Source: Paenibacillus alvei DSM 29 | Lineage (GTDB): Bacteria; Bacillota; Bacilli; Paenibacillales; Paenibacillaceae | Length of the DNA stretch: 64,000 nt | Direction of reading: 5' to 3' | Assembly: GCF_000293805.1 (NCBI RefSeq) | Contig: NZ_AMBZ01000005.1 | Span: forward strand, 248,001 to 312,000 | In this document: piece after piece, positions 30,331-40,964 of the stretch | Layout of the letters: every line of letters begins with the position of its first letter | Numbering within the stretch: the stretch's first letter is position 1 | Notes under the pieces: model-generated | What the model saw: only the letters and a program-made list of their open reading frames with translations | Told to the model about the DNA's origin: nothing | Databases searched by the model: none | Made by a program: the position numbers and the translations under genes

Positions 30331-31881
30331 ATGATCAAATTTTCTAAAATGGCTATCGCTTTTCTTTTATTATTTGCTTGTCTTATCCCAAATGCGATGG
30401 CGGACAATGAACAGAGGCGTATCCTGAGCAATACCTTCGAAAGCCACGATAACGATAGCCTTGGGATGGTGACGGCATATAGTGCCAATGTCGGCGGATA
30501 CAATTCAACGGTACCACCAGAGGCCTCTACTGTGAATGGAGAAATGGGAGTTCAACCTCATAGTGGAGTTGGATATTATCGAGTCACTGGCGAAGACAAA
30601 AGTAATTCGGAGAACAGCTTCATTTACTTCAAGTTGTATACTAATTTGAACATAAGTATCCACGAAGGAATGAGATTATCCTATTGGGTCTATCACTACC
30701 AGCACACACAAAGTAAAAGAATGGCAATTGATCTGGTATTTGAGGATGGCTCTACTTTACGAGATAGCGGCATTTCGGATACAAGAGGGCAGCGAATCCA
30801 CCCTGCATTTCGGAATGATCCATTAAATCAGTGGGTTCAAGTCGAAGTTGATTTAACTCCACAAACAGGAAAAACAATTAAAGAAGTGCTTGTCGCCTAT
30901 GACGACTACGAAGCTTCAGAGACCGGGTATTTCAGAAGCTATTTTGACGATCTCAGTATCGTGACTGCCCAAGACTTAAACGCAAAAATCGTTGCAAACA
31001 CTATTCCGGATACAATGATCCCAGGCTCTTCGCAAGAAGTTTCTGTTACTGTCAAGAACATAGGCAAGAAGGTATGGTCGGAAGCAGCAGCCGTTCGCCT
31101 TGGGGCGGTTGACGATAGTGATCCATTTGCCATTGGCAGACACGTCATTCCTAACGGCGGCACCGTAAAATACGGCGATACCGTGACGTTTACTTTCAAT
31201 ATGGTCGCTCCAGCATATGAAGGAGTATTGGTCACCGACTGGCGAATGGTTCAGGATGGTGTTGCATGGTTTGGCGACATGATCAAAAAGGAAGTCAAAG
31301 TAGCTCACGTCCCTAAGCCCATTATTGCAAATCATAATTATACATATAACTCGGCAAATCAGCTGCTAGATGCACTGCATACAGATTACCGAATCGAATA
31401 TGCCTATGACACCAACAGGAACCTGCTTAAAAAAATGAAAACAAGTAACTTGCTTCCGAACGCAAGCTTTGAGAAGGGGTCTTATTTCTGGAATTTCAGC
31501 CCTACTATGGCCGTTTCAGGTCAATTATCGCATAATGGCTCACACAGTATTCGCTTTTACTCGGATTCGCCCGTACTCGGTACTTCCAGCGACAGCTACT
31601 TCATTCCGGTTAAACCAAATACTGACTATGAGCTTCAAGCTAACATTTACAACAACTTGAAGCAAGGAAGCTTCTATGTGGACACCTATGAATTCGATAA
31701 TCAAAACATCGGTGTATATGATGGGGATGCAGCACTGGTTTCTCAGCGAGGACAGTGGGGACAAGCTTCTGTTAAGATTCGCACGAAGCCGAATACGACA
31801 AAAATAATTGTACGGGTTGTTGCCGATTCAGGTGCCGTCGGAGAAGCTTTTGCCGATGCAATTTCACTTGTAAAGACATAA
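30331..31881 (+). CDS. secreted protein: CBM-like, NBR1-FW-like, YD pair, CBM_4_9-like
   Basis: A 516-residue intact protein. Signal peptide about 1-24; a concanavalin-like domain about 30-210 ending YFDDLSIV; a domain about 215-325 with the paired tryptophan pattern of the NBR1 FW fold (KKVWSEAAAVRLG, VTDWRMVQDGVAWFG); a YD pair about 333-370 (YTYNSANQLL then YAYDTNRNLLKK); and a CBM_4_9-like module to the end. It lies opposite to its neighbours. This member shows the YD pair placed inside the chain. Ligands are unknown. Confidence 0.75.
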   Translation: MIKFSKMAIAFLLLFACLIPNAMADNEQRRILSNTFESHDNDSLGMVTAYSANVGGYNSTVPPEASTVNGEMGVQPHSGVGYYRVTGEDKSNSENSFIYFKLYTNLNISIHEGMRLSYWVYHYQHTQSKRMAIDLVFEDGSTLRDSGISDTRGQRIHPAFRNDPLNQWVQVEVDLTPQTGKTIKEVLVAYDDYEASETGYFRSYFDDLSIVTAQDLNAKIVANTIPDTMIPGSSQEVSVTVKNIGKKVWSEAAAVRLGAVDDSDPFAIGRHVIPNGGTVKYGDTVTFTFNMVAPAYEGVLVTDWRMVQDGVAWFGDMIKKEVKVAHVPKPIIANHNYTYNSANQLLDALHTDYRIEYAYDTNRNLLKKMKTSNLLPNASFEKGSYFWNFSPTMAVSGQLSHNGSHSIRFYSDSPVLGTSSDSYFIPVKPNTDYELQANIYNNLKQGSFYVDTYEFDNQNIGVYDGDAALVSQRGQWGQASVKIRTKPNTTKIIVRVVADSGAVGEAFADAISLVKT

Positions 31882-31911
31882 TGCCAAACAACAGTCTGGT
31901 TACAGAAACTT

Positions 31912-31945
31912 GAAGAAGGATGGTCCGTGACCATCCTTCTTTTTC
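31912..31945. terminator. Bidirectional terminator
   Basis: AAGAAGGATGGTC/GACCATCCTTCTT with flanking A/T between convergent genes. Confidence 0.85.
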
Positions 31946-31967
31946 TTGATTTACTGCATGACTTATT

Positions 31968-33668
31968 TCATCTATCTCTTGTTTTATTTTTGCGTTGAAA
32001 AATGGCGGAGTCTATGGTTACTGTCCCGGAGGCTTTGTCTTCTAGTGCTAAAAGATTAAAATGGATTCTAGCCCGCACCGTATGAGTTGGTGGCTTTACT
32101 TGTATCTGAACACTCTTCCAGCTCGTATTATCACTGTACTCGAATGGAGTTCCATTTCCTATAAAATTATTATTAACGTCAAAATAGTGCATGATGACCT
32201 GAACCCTAGCCTTACTTAGATTTGTAATTGCAATTTGACAACCTAATGTATAAAGCTGACCACCTGTTACTGCTACGTCTTGGAAGAATGTATGCATTCC
32301 GCCTTTGGGCATATTGGAGGTGATCATTTGCTGTGCATGCTTACCGCTATACACTGGCGAGGATACTACTCGATAACTGGCTGTTACCCCTTCAGATTCC
32401 CAATTCCCCCAGCCATCTGCGACTCCATTCGTTCTTGTATTTGTTTCAAATCCGGGGTTGATTAATAAATTACTCTGCTCTCCTTTTTGGAAAGCTACGG
32501 AGTCCACCGTTACGATTCCAGACGCATTGTTGTCAACCGCCATGATATAAAAATGAACTCTGGTACGTACTGTCTTGACCACAGGTCGCACTTGTTCATT
32601 AATGCTTAACCAGCCCGTGTTCCCACTATATTCAAATGGCATCTCACTCCCTATAAAATTATTGTTTACGTCAAAATAATGCATAACGACCTGAACTTTG
32701 GCTTTGCTTAAATATGCTGTCGCAATTTGAGTACTTAGTGTATAAGGTTGACCGCCTGTTACTGCTACGTCTTGGAAGAATGTATTTATTCCATTTTCAG
32801 GCATATTAGAGATAGCCATTTGCTGCGCTTGCTTACCACTTGACACTGGCGAGGCTACTACTCGATAATTGGCCGTCACCCCCACAGACTCCCAATTTCC
32901 CCAGCCATCTGCGACTCCACCTGTTCTTGTATTCGTCTCAAAACCAGAGTTAAATAGTAAATTACTCCGGTCACCTTTTTGGAAAGCTACGGAATCCACC
33001 GTTACGATTCCTGATGCTTCGCTGTCTAATGCTGTAATGGTAAAATGAAGTCTGGCTCGCACTGTCTTGGATACAGGTCGTACCTGTTCATTTATACTCA
33101 GCCAGCTTACGTTTCCTCCATATTCAAACACTGTCGTGCTTCCTATGAATCTGTCGTCCTTATCAAAATAATGCATGTTAACCATTAATTTTGCTTTGTT
33201 TAGGTTGGCTATTGCAATCTGACTACTTAATGTATAGGACTCGCTATCACTTACGGATATGTCTTGAAAAAAATTAGCTGCCCCATCTTTAGGCATGTTG
33301 GAAATACTCATTTGTTGAGCTTGCTTACCACTTGATACAGGTGAAGTTACAACTTGATAATTTGCTTTTACACCTGCGGATTGCCAATCCCCCCAGTTAT
33401 CTACGACTCCACTCTTTCCCGTATAGATTTCAAATCCGGAGTTCATCAACATATTAAAGTTTTTCTGCAGTAGATTCCCATTTTCATCATATTGATATTC
33501 AACTACGGTTCCATCCGCTAGCTTCGTATTCACTAGCCGCCCGGAACTATCATAAACATTTACCGCCGTCTTCTCTACAGCATATCCGTTAGTAGGACTG
33601 ACAACAAATAATATAATACTTATTAGAACGAATATAAGCATGAATTTCGATGTTCTAAAACTTAGCAT
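31968..33668 (-). CDS. secreted YD pair plus three CBM-like repeats
   Basis: A 566-residue intact protein. Signal peptide about 1-31; YD pair about 36-68 (VYDSSGRLV then YQYDENGNLLQK); three repeats of about 160 residues, each starting N(S/P)GFE and ending VTVDSVAFQ or similar, like carbohydrate-binding modules. AAAGGAGA precedes the ATG. It is the intact model for the broken gene at 16903-18620. A cell-wall or polysaccharide ligand is likely from the module type. Confidence 0.8.
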   Translation of the reverse strand: MLSFRTSKFMLIFVLISIILFVVSPTNGYAVEKTAVNVYDSSGRLVNTKLADGTVVEYQYDENGNLLQKNFNMLMNSGFEIYTGKSGVVDNWGDWQSAGVKANYQVVTSPVSSGKQAQQMSISNMPKDGAANFFQDISVSDSESYTLSSQIAIANLNKAKLMVNMHYFDKDDRFIGSTTVFEYGGNVSWLSINEQVRPVSKTVRARLHFTITALDSEASGIVTVDSVAFQKGDRSNLLFNSGFETNTRTGGVADGWGNWESVGVTANYRVVASPVSSGKQAQQMAISNMPENGINTFFQDVAVTGGQPYTLSTQIATAYLSKAKVQVVMHYFDVNNNFIGSEMPFEYSGNTGWLSINEQVRPVVKTVRTRVHFYIMAVDNNASGIVTVDSVAFQKGEQSNLLINPGFETNTRTNGVADGWGNWESEGVTASYRVVSSPVYSGKHAQQMITSNMPKGGMHTFFQDVAVTGGQLYTLGCQIAITNLSKARVQVIMHYFDVNNNFIGNGTPFEYSDNTSWKSVQIQVKPPTHTVRARIHFNLLALEDKASGTVTIDSAIFQRKNKTRDR

Positions 33669-33699
33669 ATTCTAAATTCTCCTTTTCCCTATTTGTAAA

Positions 33700-34003
33700 A
33701 CCCAAATACTATTCGTAGTACTCTTCGTCAGAAGAATAACATTCTTGAACTCTTCTCCCTGATTTACAATACACCTGGTGTTATCTTATTTGATTGATCC
33801 TAGTGTGATATGTACTTGCAAGATAACTTGAAAAATGATTTTTAAATTCATCATCCCGTTTTATGGAAATAATAATGTTCCGATGTTATTACCGGGCAAA
33901 GCTTTTGTTAATTTCCCCATGTGTGCCTTGGCTGTTTCGATAGTATCTCTCTCAATTATTAAAGCTTCAAGAACAGAAACAACCATATCTAAGAGAGTCA
34001 CGA
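33700..34003. other. intergenic, no supported gene
   Basis: AT-rich sequence upstream of the type A gene. Short frames exist on both strands but none has a ribosome site. Confidence 0.4.
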
Positions 34004-34045
34004 AGCAAAGAAGGCCCATGAGTTCATGTGCCTTCTTTGTTCCTT
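34004..34045. terminator. Hairpin after the type D gene
   Basis: GCAAAGAAGGC with CATG and a complementary arm ending GCCTTCTTTGT; placed to end the gene at 34104. Confidence 0.6.
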
Positions 34046-34103
34046 TTCCTTTAATTTAGTTGTTCTGTTCATCAAGTACAATAAAATCCGCCATCCGCCT
34101 GCC

Positions 34104-36035
34104 TTATTCCATATCAATAACACTTAACATATTCCCATTCTTATCGTAACGATAGTACTTATGTCTGCCATTAACCCCATTCCAATGTATCAATCGACCA
34201 TTCTTATCATACACGTATTCATCCAAAACCCTTGTTTTGTTTACTCTTATGCTTTTTAATTCAACAGCATGTTTTCCGCACCAGTAAACTCTGAATTCCA
34301 GTGCGTGCCCCGGGTGTTCATTCCGGAATTGAATATTCAAATCTTGAAAATGATTGATAATAAACTGCTCTTGATATACATTTTTTTGCTGAATAATCTC
34401 TCCTGTATCAGCATCGTATATCTCTAATCTTAGAACAGGCTCTTTGCTCTCACTGCTATTCTTTAATTTCATCGACCAAGTGCTTACCCATGTTCCAATT
34501 TCCATACCTTTTTCATACGGCCCGAAACTCATATGTCCTAATTGATCCTGTTGAGGCTCTACAACCCATACATTCTCAATAAGCTTTCCTGTTCTATGCC
34601 CCATTGCCGGATCAGACATATTCCACACTTTCCCGAATGAACTTGGATACGTTCCCTTCATTTGAAGGTTCTTCATTTTGATAAATGCATTGCCATACCA
34701 ATAGGTGCGGAACTCCAATCGGTGACTTGGGTTTACATGGACGAATCTTAAATTAAAACTTTTGTATTCAAACGGACGCTCAAATTCTTGCCGTACAATC
34801 TCACGGAAGGATAGGATCTCATCGGCATCAACATCGAACACCTCTAAACGAACTACCTTTGCGTGATCTGCCGAACGATTGTCGATCATTAATGGCCAAC
34901 TGATTTCCCATGATCCTACTGGTACATCTTTCACGTAGGGCCCAAAAGTCAAAAATTCTTCGCTGTCTTGCTGCGTATTCGCTGACCAGCCCTCTTCATC
35001 TAATCTACCCGTTCTGTGCCCAATCATAGGGTCTGATAAACTCCATGTTTTCTTATAGATTATATTTGTAGATTTGCCTATGGATATGTCTTTAGCTGTA
35101 ACCTTGGCTAAGCCGTACCAATAAATTCTGAACTCTAATCGGCGATCCGTTGAGACATTGTCAAAAAGCAGCTCGAAATACTGCGTTACATTAGAATAAA
35201 GAAGTTGCTGCCTCGTCACTTCGCGTGACGATAAAATCTCATCTGCATCAGGATCATAGATTTCCAAGCGAACTATTTTCGCATTATCTGCAGAGTTGTT
35301 ATCGATTATCAATGGGAAGCTTACCTTCCATGCTCCTAACGGAAGATTATTCATATAAGGACCAAAGCTTAAAAAACCTTCCTTATCCTGCTGTATATTG
35401 GCTGACCAACCCTCTCCGTCTGCTCTGCCAATTCTATGGCCAAGTGCAGGATCAGACATCTTCCATGATTTCACCAAATTCAACTCTGCTACTTGGTGGA
35501 CTGTCACTTGATTCACTTGTAACGTAGTCTCCCCGTGCCAGAAAACCCTAAACTCCAATCGCTGCTTTGGTTTCGTTTTCATAAACGTTAAATAAAAATC
35601 CTGATAGCTCTGAGATTTAGAAAACTGATAGCTTGTAAGCTCTTGAAAAGCCAATACCTCATTAGAGTCCGGATCATAAACTTCTAAGCGAGCAATTTTA
35701 GAGGAAACATTTAAACTACCAAACATCTTCAGTGACCACGTTGCAGTCCATTCTCCTATATCGAGATCTTCTACATAAGGTCCAAAAACTAAAAAACCTG
35801 ACTTATCTTCAGGAGCTATGGCTATCCATTCATCTCCTTGTGCTTTACCGGTACGATGTCCGATATTCGGAGAAAGCATGCCCCATTTTCTTGCCTTATC
35901 ATTCGTCGAACCTAACTCAATTTCGTGTTTAGAAGACTCTTTGGCATCTGCTGAATGCTGTATTATCAAAGCCATCGCGACTAATAAACAAGTACAAACA
36001 ATACATTTTACGATCATATGAATATGACGCAGCAT
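34104..36035 (-). CDS. secreted four type D modules plus C-terminal YD pair
   Basis: A 643-residue intact protein. Signal peptide about 1-31; four repeats of about 145 residues marked by SDPAxGHRTG, FGPY, IVRLEIYDPDADEI and LEFRxYW; then a YD pair (YVYDKNGRLI, YRYDKNGNMLS) at the very end. The repeats look like beta sandwiches but I do not recognise the family. It shares the YD end with 28030-29666 and 36184-37739 though the modules are unrelated. Confidence 0.78.
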   Translation of the reverse strand: MLRHIHMIVKCIVCTCLLVAMALIIQHSADAKESSKHEIELGSTNDKARKWGMLSPNIGHRTGKAQGDEWIAIAPEDKSGFLVFGPYVEDLDIGEWTATWSLKMFGSLNVSSKIARLEVYDPDSNEVLAFQELTSYQFSKSQSYQDFYLTFMKTKPKQRLEFRVFWHGETTLQVNQVTVHQVAELNLVKSWKMSDPALGHRIGRADGEGWSANIQQDKEGFLSFGPYMNNLPLGAWKVSFPLIIDNNSADNAKIVRLEIYDPDADEILSSREVTRQQLLYSNVTQYFELLFDNVSTDRRLEFRIYWYGLAKVTAKDISIGKSTNIIYKKTWSLSDPMIGHRTGRLDEEGWSANTQQDSEEFLTFGPYVKDVPVGSWEISWPLMIDNRSADHAKVVRLEVFDVDADEILSFREIVRQEFERPFEYKSFNLRFVHVNPSHRLEFRTYWYGNAFIKMKNLQMKGTYPSSFGKVWNMSDPAMGHRTGKLIENVWVVEPQQDQLGHMSFGPYEKGMEIGTWVSTWSMKLKNSSESKEPVLRLEIYDADTGEIIQQKNVYQEQFIINHFQDLNIQFRNEHPGHALEFRVYWCGKHAVELKSIRVNKTRVLDEYVYDKNGRLIHWNGVNGRHKYYRYDKNGNMLSVIDME

Positions 36036-36183
36036 TAATAGTAACCATCCTTTTTTGTGACGTTTTCCTCTCCCTCATGCTATCCTGAGATACAATTCCT
36101 CATTTATTCATTACGTTCACAAGCATTAAGGTAAAGGAAAAAGAGTTTAATTACACCTCAAGCTCTCCATCTGACATCATATA

Positions 36184-37739
36184 TTAGTAATAATTAATAT
36201 CTGCTCTTCGTCTAAGAACGTTACCGTTCGAGTCATAGAAGTACTGAATCGATTTAGTTGGAGTAGCTTGCTTCAATAATCGTCCGTTCTGATCATATTG
36301 ATAAGGAGCCAGATCGATACGAATATCATCTATAGAGATAGCGCCACCATTTTGAATTCCCCATATTAAATAGTAGTTTTCTTTCTCTCCTGTCGTGAAT
36401 ACAACCGTTTTCCTGCTCGTTTCTCCCTTTTGCCCAGACCAGGTTGTCCAGCCTGTGTCAGCAGCAACGTCATTATCCGTACTTCGTGCCAAAAAGTAGT
36501 AATATCCATGGGGAGCTTCTATTGCTTTGTACGAAAACGTTACGGAATAGGTTGTATTTTATCAAAACGGATTAATGACGGCTCAGTATATGCAAACTCC
36601 GCCCAAGTTGCTAAGCGCGGCGAAGAAAGATAAGCGGAGTAATTACCGCTGATTACCTTATCCGGATCATTTGTGATCGTTCCGGAGCCAGCCCGAAAAA
36701 AAGTTCCCTCGAACGTCCCCTTTTCAAATGATTCGGCCTTCTTTTTGATATAAATATCGTCTATCGACAACGCTCCTCCCCGTCGAATCCCCCAAATCAA
36801 ATAATAATTGTTTTTGTTTCCTGTCGTGAACGTAAACGTCTTCGTCCCTTTTTCTCCTGTCCTAGGGTTCCAGGCTGTCCAGCCCGCATCAGCAGCAACA
36901 TCATTATCCGTACTTCGAGCCAAGAAATAATAGGCACCAGTATTAAACTTATCTGGAGCCTCTATAGCTTTATATGAAAAGGTAACCTCATAAGCTGTAT
37001 TCTTCTCGAACTTAACTAGATCAGTATCGGTATATGCAAATTCACTCCATTCCTGTTCCTTCGAGGAGGTTAAGTATGCCGAATAATTGCCATTAACGAC
37101 TTTAGCGGGATCATTCGTTATACTTCCTGAAACCGCCTGAAAGAAAGTCCCCTTATATGTTCCTTGTTCAAATGACTCATTTACTTTCTTCACATGAATA
37201 TCATCGATAGATAAACCTCCACCGCAATGAATCCCCCAAATCAAGTAATAATTATCTTTACTCCCTGTGGTAAATACAAATGTCTTAGTACCTTTTTCCC
37301 CGGTTTTTGCATTCCATGTTGTCCACCCTGTATCTGCAGAGGCTTCATTGTCTGTGCTTCGTGCTAAAAAATAGTAGAGTCCGTTATTTTCCTGATTAGG
37401 GGCTTCAACAGCTTTGTACGAAAAGGTAACCGCATAGGTAGTATTCTTTTCAAATTGAACTTGCTGTGTATCCGTATATGTAAATTCGCTCCATTCTCTC
37501 GTCGGTGGAGAGTATAAGTACGCCGAATAATTGCCATTAACGACCTTATCAGCTTCATTCGTAATGATTCCTGCTCCTGCGGTGAATTTTGTATCTGCAT
37601 ATCTGCCTCGTTCAAAGTCTTCCTTTGACAAAAACTCTTTCTCTATGAAACTAGCATTAACCGTGCTTGAGATCATAAGTAAAAAGCTTACCATGATCAT
37701 AACAAAGATGAGTAACTTACCTTTAACAGCCTTGATCAT
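36184..37739 (-). pseudogene. secreted three type C modules plus C-terminal YD pair, frameshifted
   Basis: AAGGGGA precedes ATG 37739. The first frame (to 36540) encodes a signal peptide and two and a half repeats of about 130 residues (ESFEQGTY, GNYSAYL, YYFLARSTDN, GIxxGGxLSIDDI). A GATAAAATACA site at 36557-36560 lacks one A relative to the other repeats; restoring it continues the third module and a final YD pair (YQYDQNGRLLKQ, YFYDSNGNVLRR). It is otherwise undamaged, so a single indel is the only lesion. Confidence 0.72.
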
Positions 37740-37754
37740 CTTAATCCCCTTTTA

Positions 37755-38230
37755 ACAATAATCTCATCTTTACATTCTAACGTGAATTTACCGCAAAAAG
37801 TCCTATATCTAAAATAGCTTATTCTTTCCCCAGGTAAGAATACATGAAAATTCCGTCATTATTTTGGGTAGAACTATTCTTTCAAATTCCCCATTGTTTT
37901 TTTCGCAAACTACCAGAGAATATCCATCCATATTTTCCTGAACATAAAGTGCAAATGAATAATGCTATAGATTGACTTATTATCAAGTCTCTCATCGTAT
38001 ATATCTTCTGGATAATATGTTACAGCACCTAAAATAAATGTACCTCCGACTCTAAAGTTAATTCCCATAACGATGCATTCTTTTGTTACTATTGTAGTGG
38101 AAATGCTTTAAATACGTGCCTATTTTAGGTGATCTACCAGTTTGTCCAGCATCCAAACGACAACACGCCCCAACAATTAATATGTAATCAAATATTGGAG
38201 CGTGCTTTATTATGTTCCTCAAAGATGCTG
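37755..38230. other. intergenic region with a possible coding remnant
   Basis: On the minus strand about 37908-38085 reads as a short open stretch with GINFRVGGTFILGAV, without start or ribosome site, perhaps a decayed module. Near 38165-38215 a hairpin (GCACGCTCC with GGGGCGTG) could end the gene at 38232. Confidence 0.35.
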
Positions 38231-38231
38231 A

Positions 38232-40658
38232 CTATTTATTTTGGAACCAAGATTTAGCTTTCCAAGTCTCAATCAACCCGGATTCCTTGCCTGAAATCAC
38301 CTTATACATGTTAGCCTGCACTTCAGATGGTAAAAGCCTATAATTCCAAATTCTCATCTCACCAAGCTTACCAGCAAAGCGATATAGGCTCTTGTCGCTG
38401 CTTCCTGATATGAACGCCGATGGAGTTGCCCCAACTGAATACGTTGTCTTCCCCTTAACCGCTGCTATGTTCTGCTTTACACCATTTATATACAATTCGT
38501 TATCTGTTGCATTAGGCACTCCGTTATAGAAAGTCGCAGCTACATGCACCCACTTGTCCTTTAACTGATCCGATGGTATACCAATGATATTACTCTCGCC
38601 CGTATTAAAACCAAAATAGCCATCTGCAATCCAGAGCGAATAGTTCGTATTCCACGAAAACGGCATCACAGAATTGGTTCCATCCCATTTCATCCAGAAC
38701 TCTACTGTATGTTTAGCCCCCACTGCTTGATTTACCTTAATATTATGTAAAGAAACTTGGTTGTTACTCGTAAAATGAAGAGCCTCATTTGGCTTAAATC
38801 CATCATCCAATTTCCAATACCCTGCAAGTCCCGCTTCTGTTCCTGTAAATACCTTATACATATTAGCCTGTACTTGTGCTTGGGTAAGTGGATAATTCCA
38901 TACTCTCAATTCACCTAGCATACCGTCGAATCGATACCAACTAGCATGTTCGTTTCCAGATATAAACGCCGATGAGGTTGCTGCGACTGCATATGTCGCC
39001 TTTCCTTTCACTTCGGTTATATTCTGCTTTACGCCATTAATATACAATTCATTATCTGTCGTATTAGGTACCCCGTTATAGAAGACTGCTGTAACATGCA
39101 CCCATTTATCTTTTAACTGATCCGATGGTATACCAATGATATTGCTTTCACCCGTATTAAATCCAAAATAGCCGTCTGCGATCCAGAGTGAATAGTTCGT
39201 GTTCCACGAGAACGGCATGACAGAATTAGTTCCGTCCCATTTCATCCAGAACTCTACCGTATTTTTGGCGCCAGCCGATTGATTTACTTCGACGCTATTA
39301 ATTTTAATTTGATTCGTTCCGTTACATTGCAGAGATGAATTCAATTGAGGTACTTCGCTTAACTTCCAATATCCTGCTAATCCTTCTTCCATTCCTGAAA
39401 GCATCTTATACATATTAGCCTTTATCTCTGGTTGCGTTAGCGGATAACTCCACACCCGCATTTCTCCAAGTTTACCGCCAAATCGGTATAAATCACTATC
39501 TCCACTTCCTGATATAAACGCGGACGTCGTCGCTGCTACAGAGTAGGTCGTATTTCCTTTGACTGCGGCTACATTTTGCTTTACACCATTAATATATAAT
39601 TCATTATCTACCGTGTTCGGTATACCGTTATAGAAAGTTGCAGCTACGTGCACCCAGCGATTACGTAAATTGGCCGATGATATGCCTATAATGTTGCTTT
39701 CACCAGTGTTAAATCCAAAATATCCATCCGCAAGCCAAAGTGAATAATTAGAGTTCCATGAAAATGGCATCACAGAATTGGTTCCATCCCAATACATCCA
39801 AAATTCAACTGTATTTTTAGCACCAGCTTTGTTATTAACCAAAATATTATTCAACTTTAATCGTTCTTTTCCCTTGAAATCTTTACCATCAGGAACACGA
39901 CCCAACTTTCTATGCTCCACCAGTCCAGGCTCTCTTGACAACAATACTTGATTTCTATTCGTCTGTATCTCCTCTTGGGACAATGGATAATTCCATATTC
40001 GTACTTCGCCTATTTTACCGCTAAATCGGTACAGGCTCTTATCGCTGTTTCCTGATATGAACGCTGATTGGGTTACCGAAACTGGATACGTTGTCTTCCC
40101 CTTAACCATTGCTATGTCCTGCTTTACGCCATTGATATACAATTCATTATCGTCCGCATTAGGTACTCCATTATAAAAAGTCGCCGCTACGTGTACCCAT
40201 TGATTAACTAAATTTGCTGAAGAAATCCCAATAATATTACTTTCACCCGTATTAAATCCAAAATATCCATCTGCAAACCAAAGTGCATAATGGGTATTCC
40301 ATGAAAATGGCATGACAGAATTAGTACCATCCCATTTCATCCAAAACTCCACTGTATTTTTAGCACCCGGTGTTTGATTTACCGCTACATTTTGCATTAC
40401 ACTCTGATCACTCCCCTTAAAATGGAGAGTAGATAGCTTATGCGTTATGTTCCCGTTGTTATCGTATACGTAGTCTATACTTTGTCTAGTAGTGGATTGA
40501 ACATCATTTAACCGTCCAGACCCATCGTATGAATACTTACTTTCACCATTTGCTGAAAATGCTTGGACGTTACCAATCTGTAATACCATAGCGCAAATAA
40601 ACAAGATTGCACACATCATCAAAATGATGCGTTTATTCCGCCGTGCTAACCAACTCAT
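38232..40658 (-). CDS. secreted YD pair plus four LamG-like lectin domains
   Basis: An intact protein of about 808 residues. Signal peptide about 1-33; YD pair (YSYDGSGRLND, YVYDNNGNI) about 38-68; four repeats of about 190 residues of the concanavalin/LamG_3 type, each with NTVEFWMKWDGTNS, GYFGFNTGESNIIGI, WVHVAATFYNG, DNELYINGVKQ and GELRVWNYPL. Such domains bind glycans. ATG 40658 is preferred over GTG 40670, which overlaps the AAGGTG ribosome site. Confidence 0.82.
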   Translation of the reverse strand: MSWLARRNKRIILMMCAILFICAMVLQIGNVQAFSANGESKYSYDGSGRLNDVQSTTRQSIDYVYDNNGNITHKLSTLHFKGSDQSVMQNVAVNQTPGAKNTVEFWMKWDGTNSVMPFSWNTHYALWFADGYFGFNTGESNIIGISSANLVNQWVHVAATFYNGVPNADDNELYINGVKQDIAMVKGKTTYPVSVTQSAFISGNSDKSLYRFSGKIGEVRIWNYPLSQEEIQTNRNQVLLSREPGLVEHRKLGRVPDGKDFKGKERLKLNNILVNNKAGAKNTVEFWMYWDGTNSVMPFSWNSNYSLWLADGYFGFNTGESNIIGISSANLRNRWVHVAATFYNGIPNTVDNELYINGVKQNVAAVKGNTTYSVAATTSAFISGSGDSDLYRFGGKLGEMRVWSYPLTQPEIKANMYKMLSGMEEGLAGYWKLSEVPQLNSSLQCNGTNQIKINSVEVNQSAGAKNTVEFWMKWDGTNSVMPFSWNTNYSLWIADGYFGFNTGESNIIGIPSDQLKDKWVHVTAVFYNGVPNTTDNELYINGVKQNITEVKGKATYAVAATSSAFISGNEHASWYRFDGMLGELRVWNYPLTQAQVQANMYKVFTGTEAGLAGYWKLDDGFKPNEALHFTSNNQVSLHNIKVNQAVGAKHTVEFWMKWDGTNSVMPFSWNTNYSLWIADGYFGFNTGESNIIGIPSDQLKDKWVHVAATFYNGVPNATDNELYINGVKQNIAAVKGKTTYSVGATPSAFISGSSDKSLYRFAGKLGEMRIWNYRLLPSEVQANMYKVISGKESGLIETWKAKSWFQNK

Positions 40659-40820
40659 CCTTATTCTCACCTTTCTAATCCAACTTCGCTGCTGCTTTAT
40701 TACTCTATTATGGATTCTCGTGTTGCACCAGTTAATTTATGTTATTGTTAGCGTAAATACAAATAAGACATGAGCTACAGTCCACTAAATCCACAGACGA
40801 TCTTATACGGTATTGATGAG

Positions 40821-40868
40821 GGTTAGGTTCTTTCAGGACATGCCGCCGATTCATTCGACACTGGGTGG
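40821..40868 (+). repeat. R repeat, copy 1
   Basis: A conserved core beginning TTAGGTTCTTTC and ending near GGCACTGGG (here with changes). It lies just beyond the terminator of the immunity gene at 40965. Confidence 0.75.
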
Positions 40869-40881
40869 AGCATCCACTAAA

Positions 40882-40920
40882 GAAAAAACCACAATACGAG
40901 TTATTCGCATTGTGGCTCAC
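40882..40920 (-). terminator. Immunity-gene terminator
   Basis: AACCACAATACGAG with a complementary CGCATTGTGGC arm, followed on the minus strand by T-run. Confidence 0.75.
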
Positions 40921-40964
40921 TTCAAATAAGGACTGAAAATGTAATTTTTATTTTATTTGGATGC

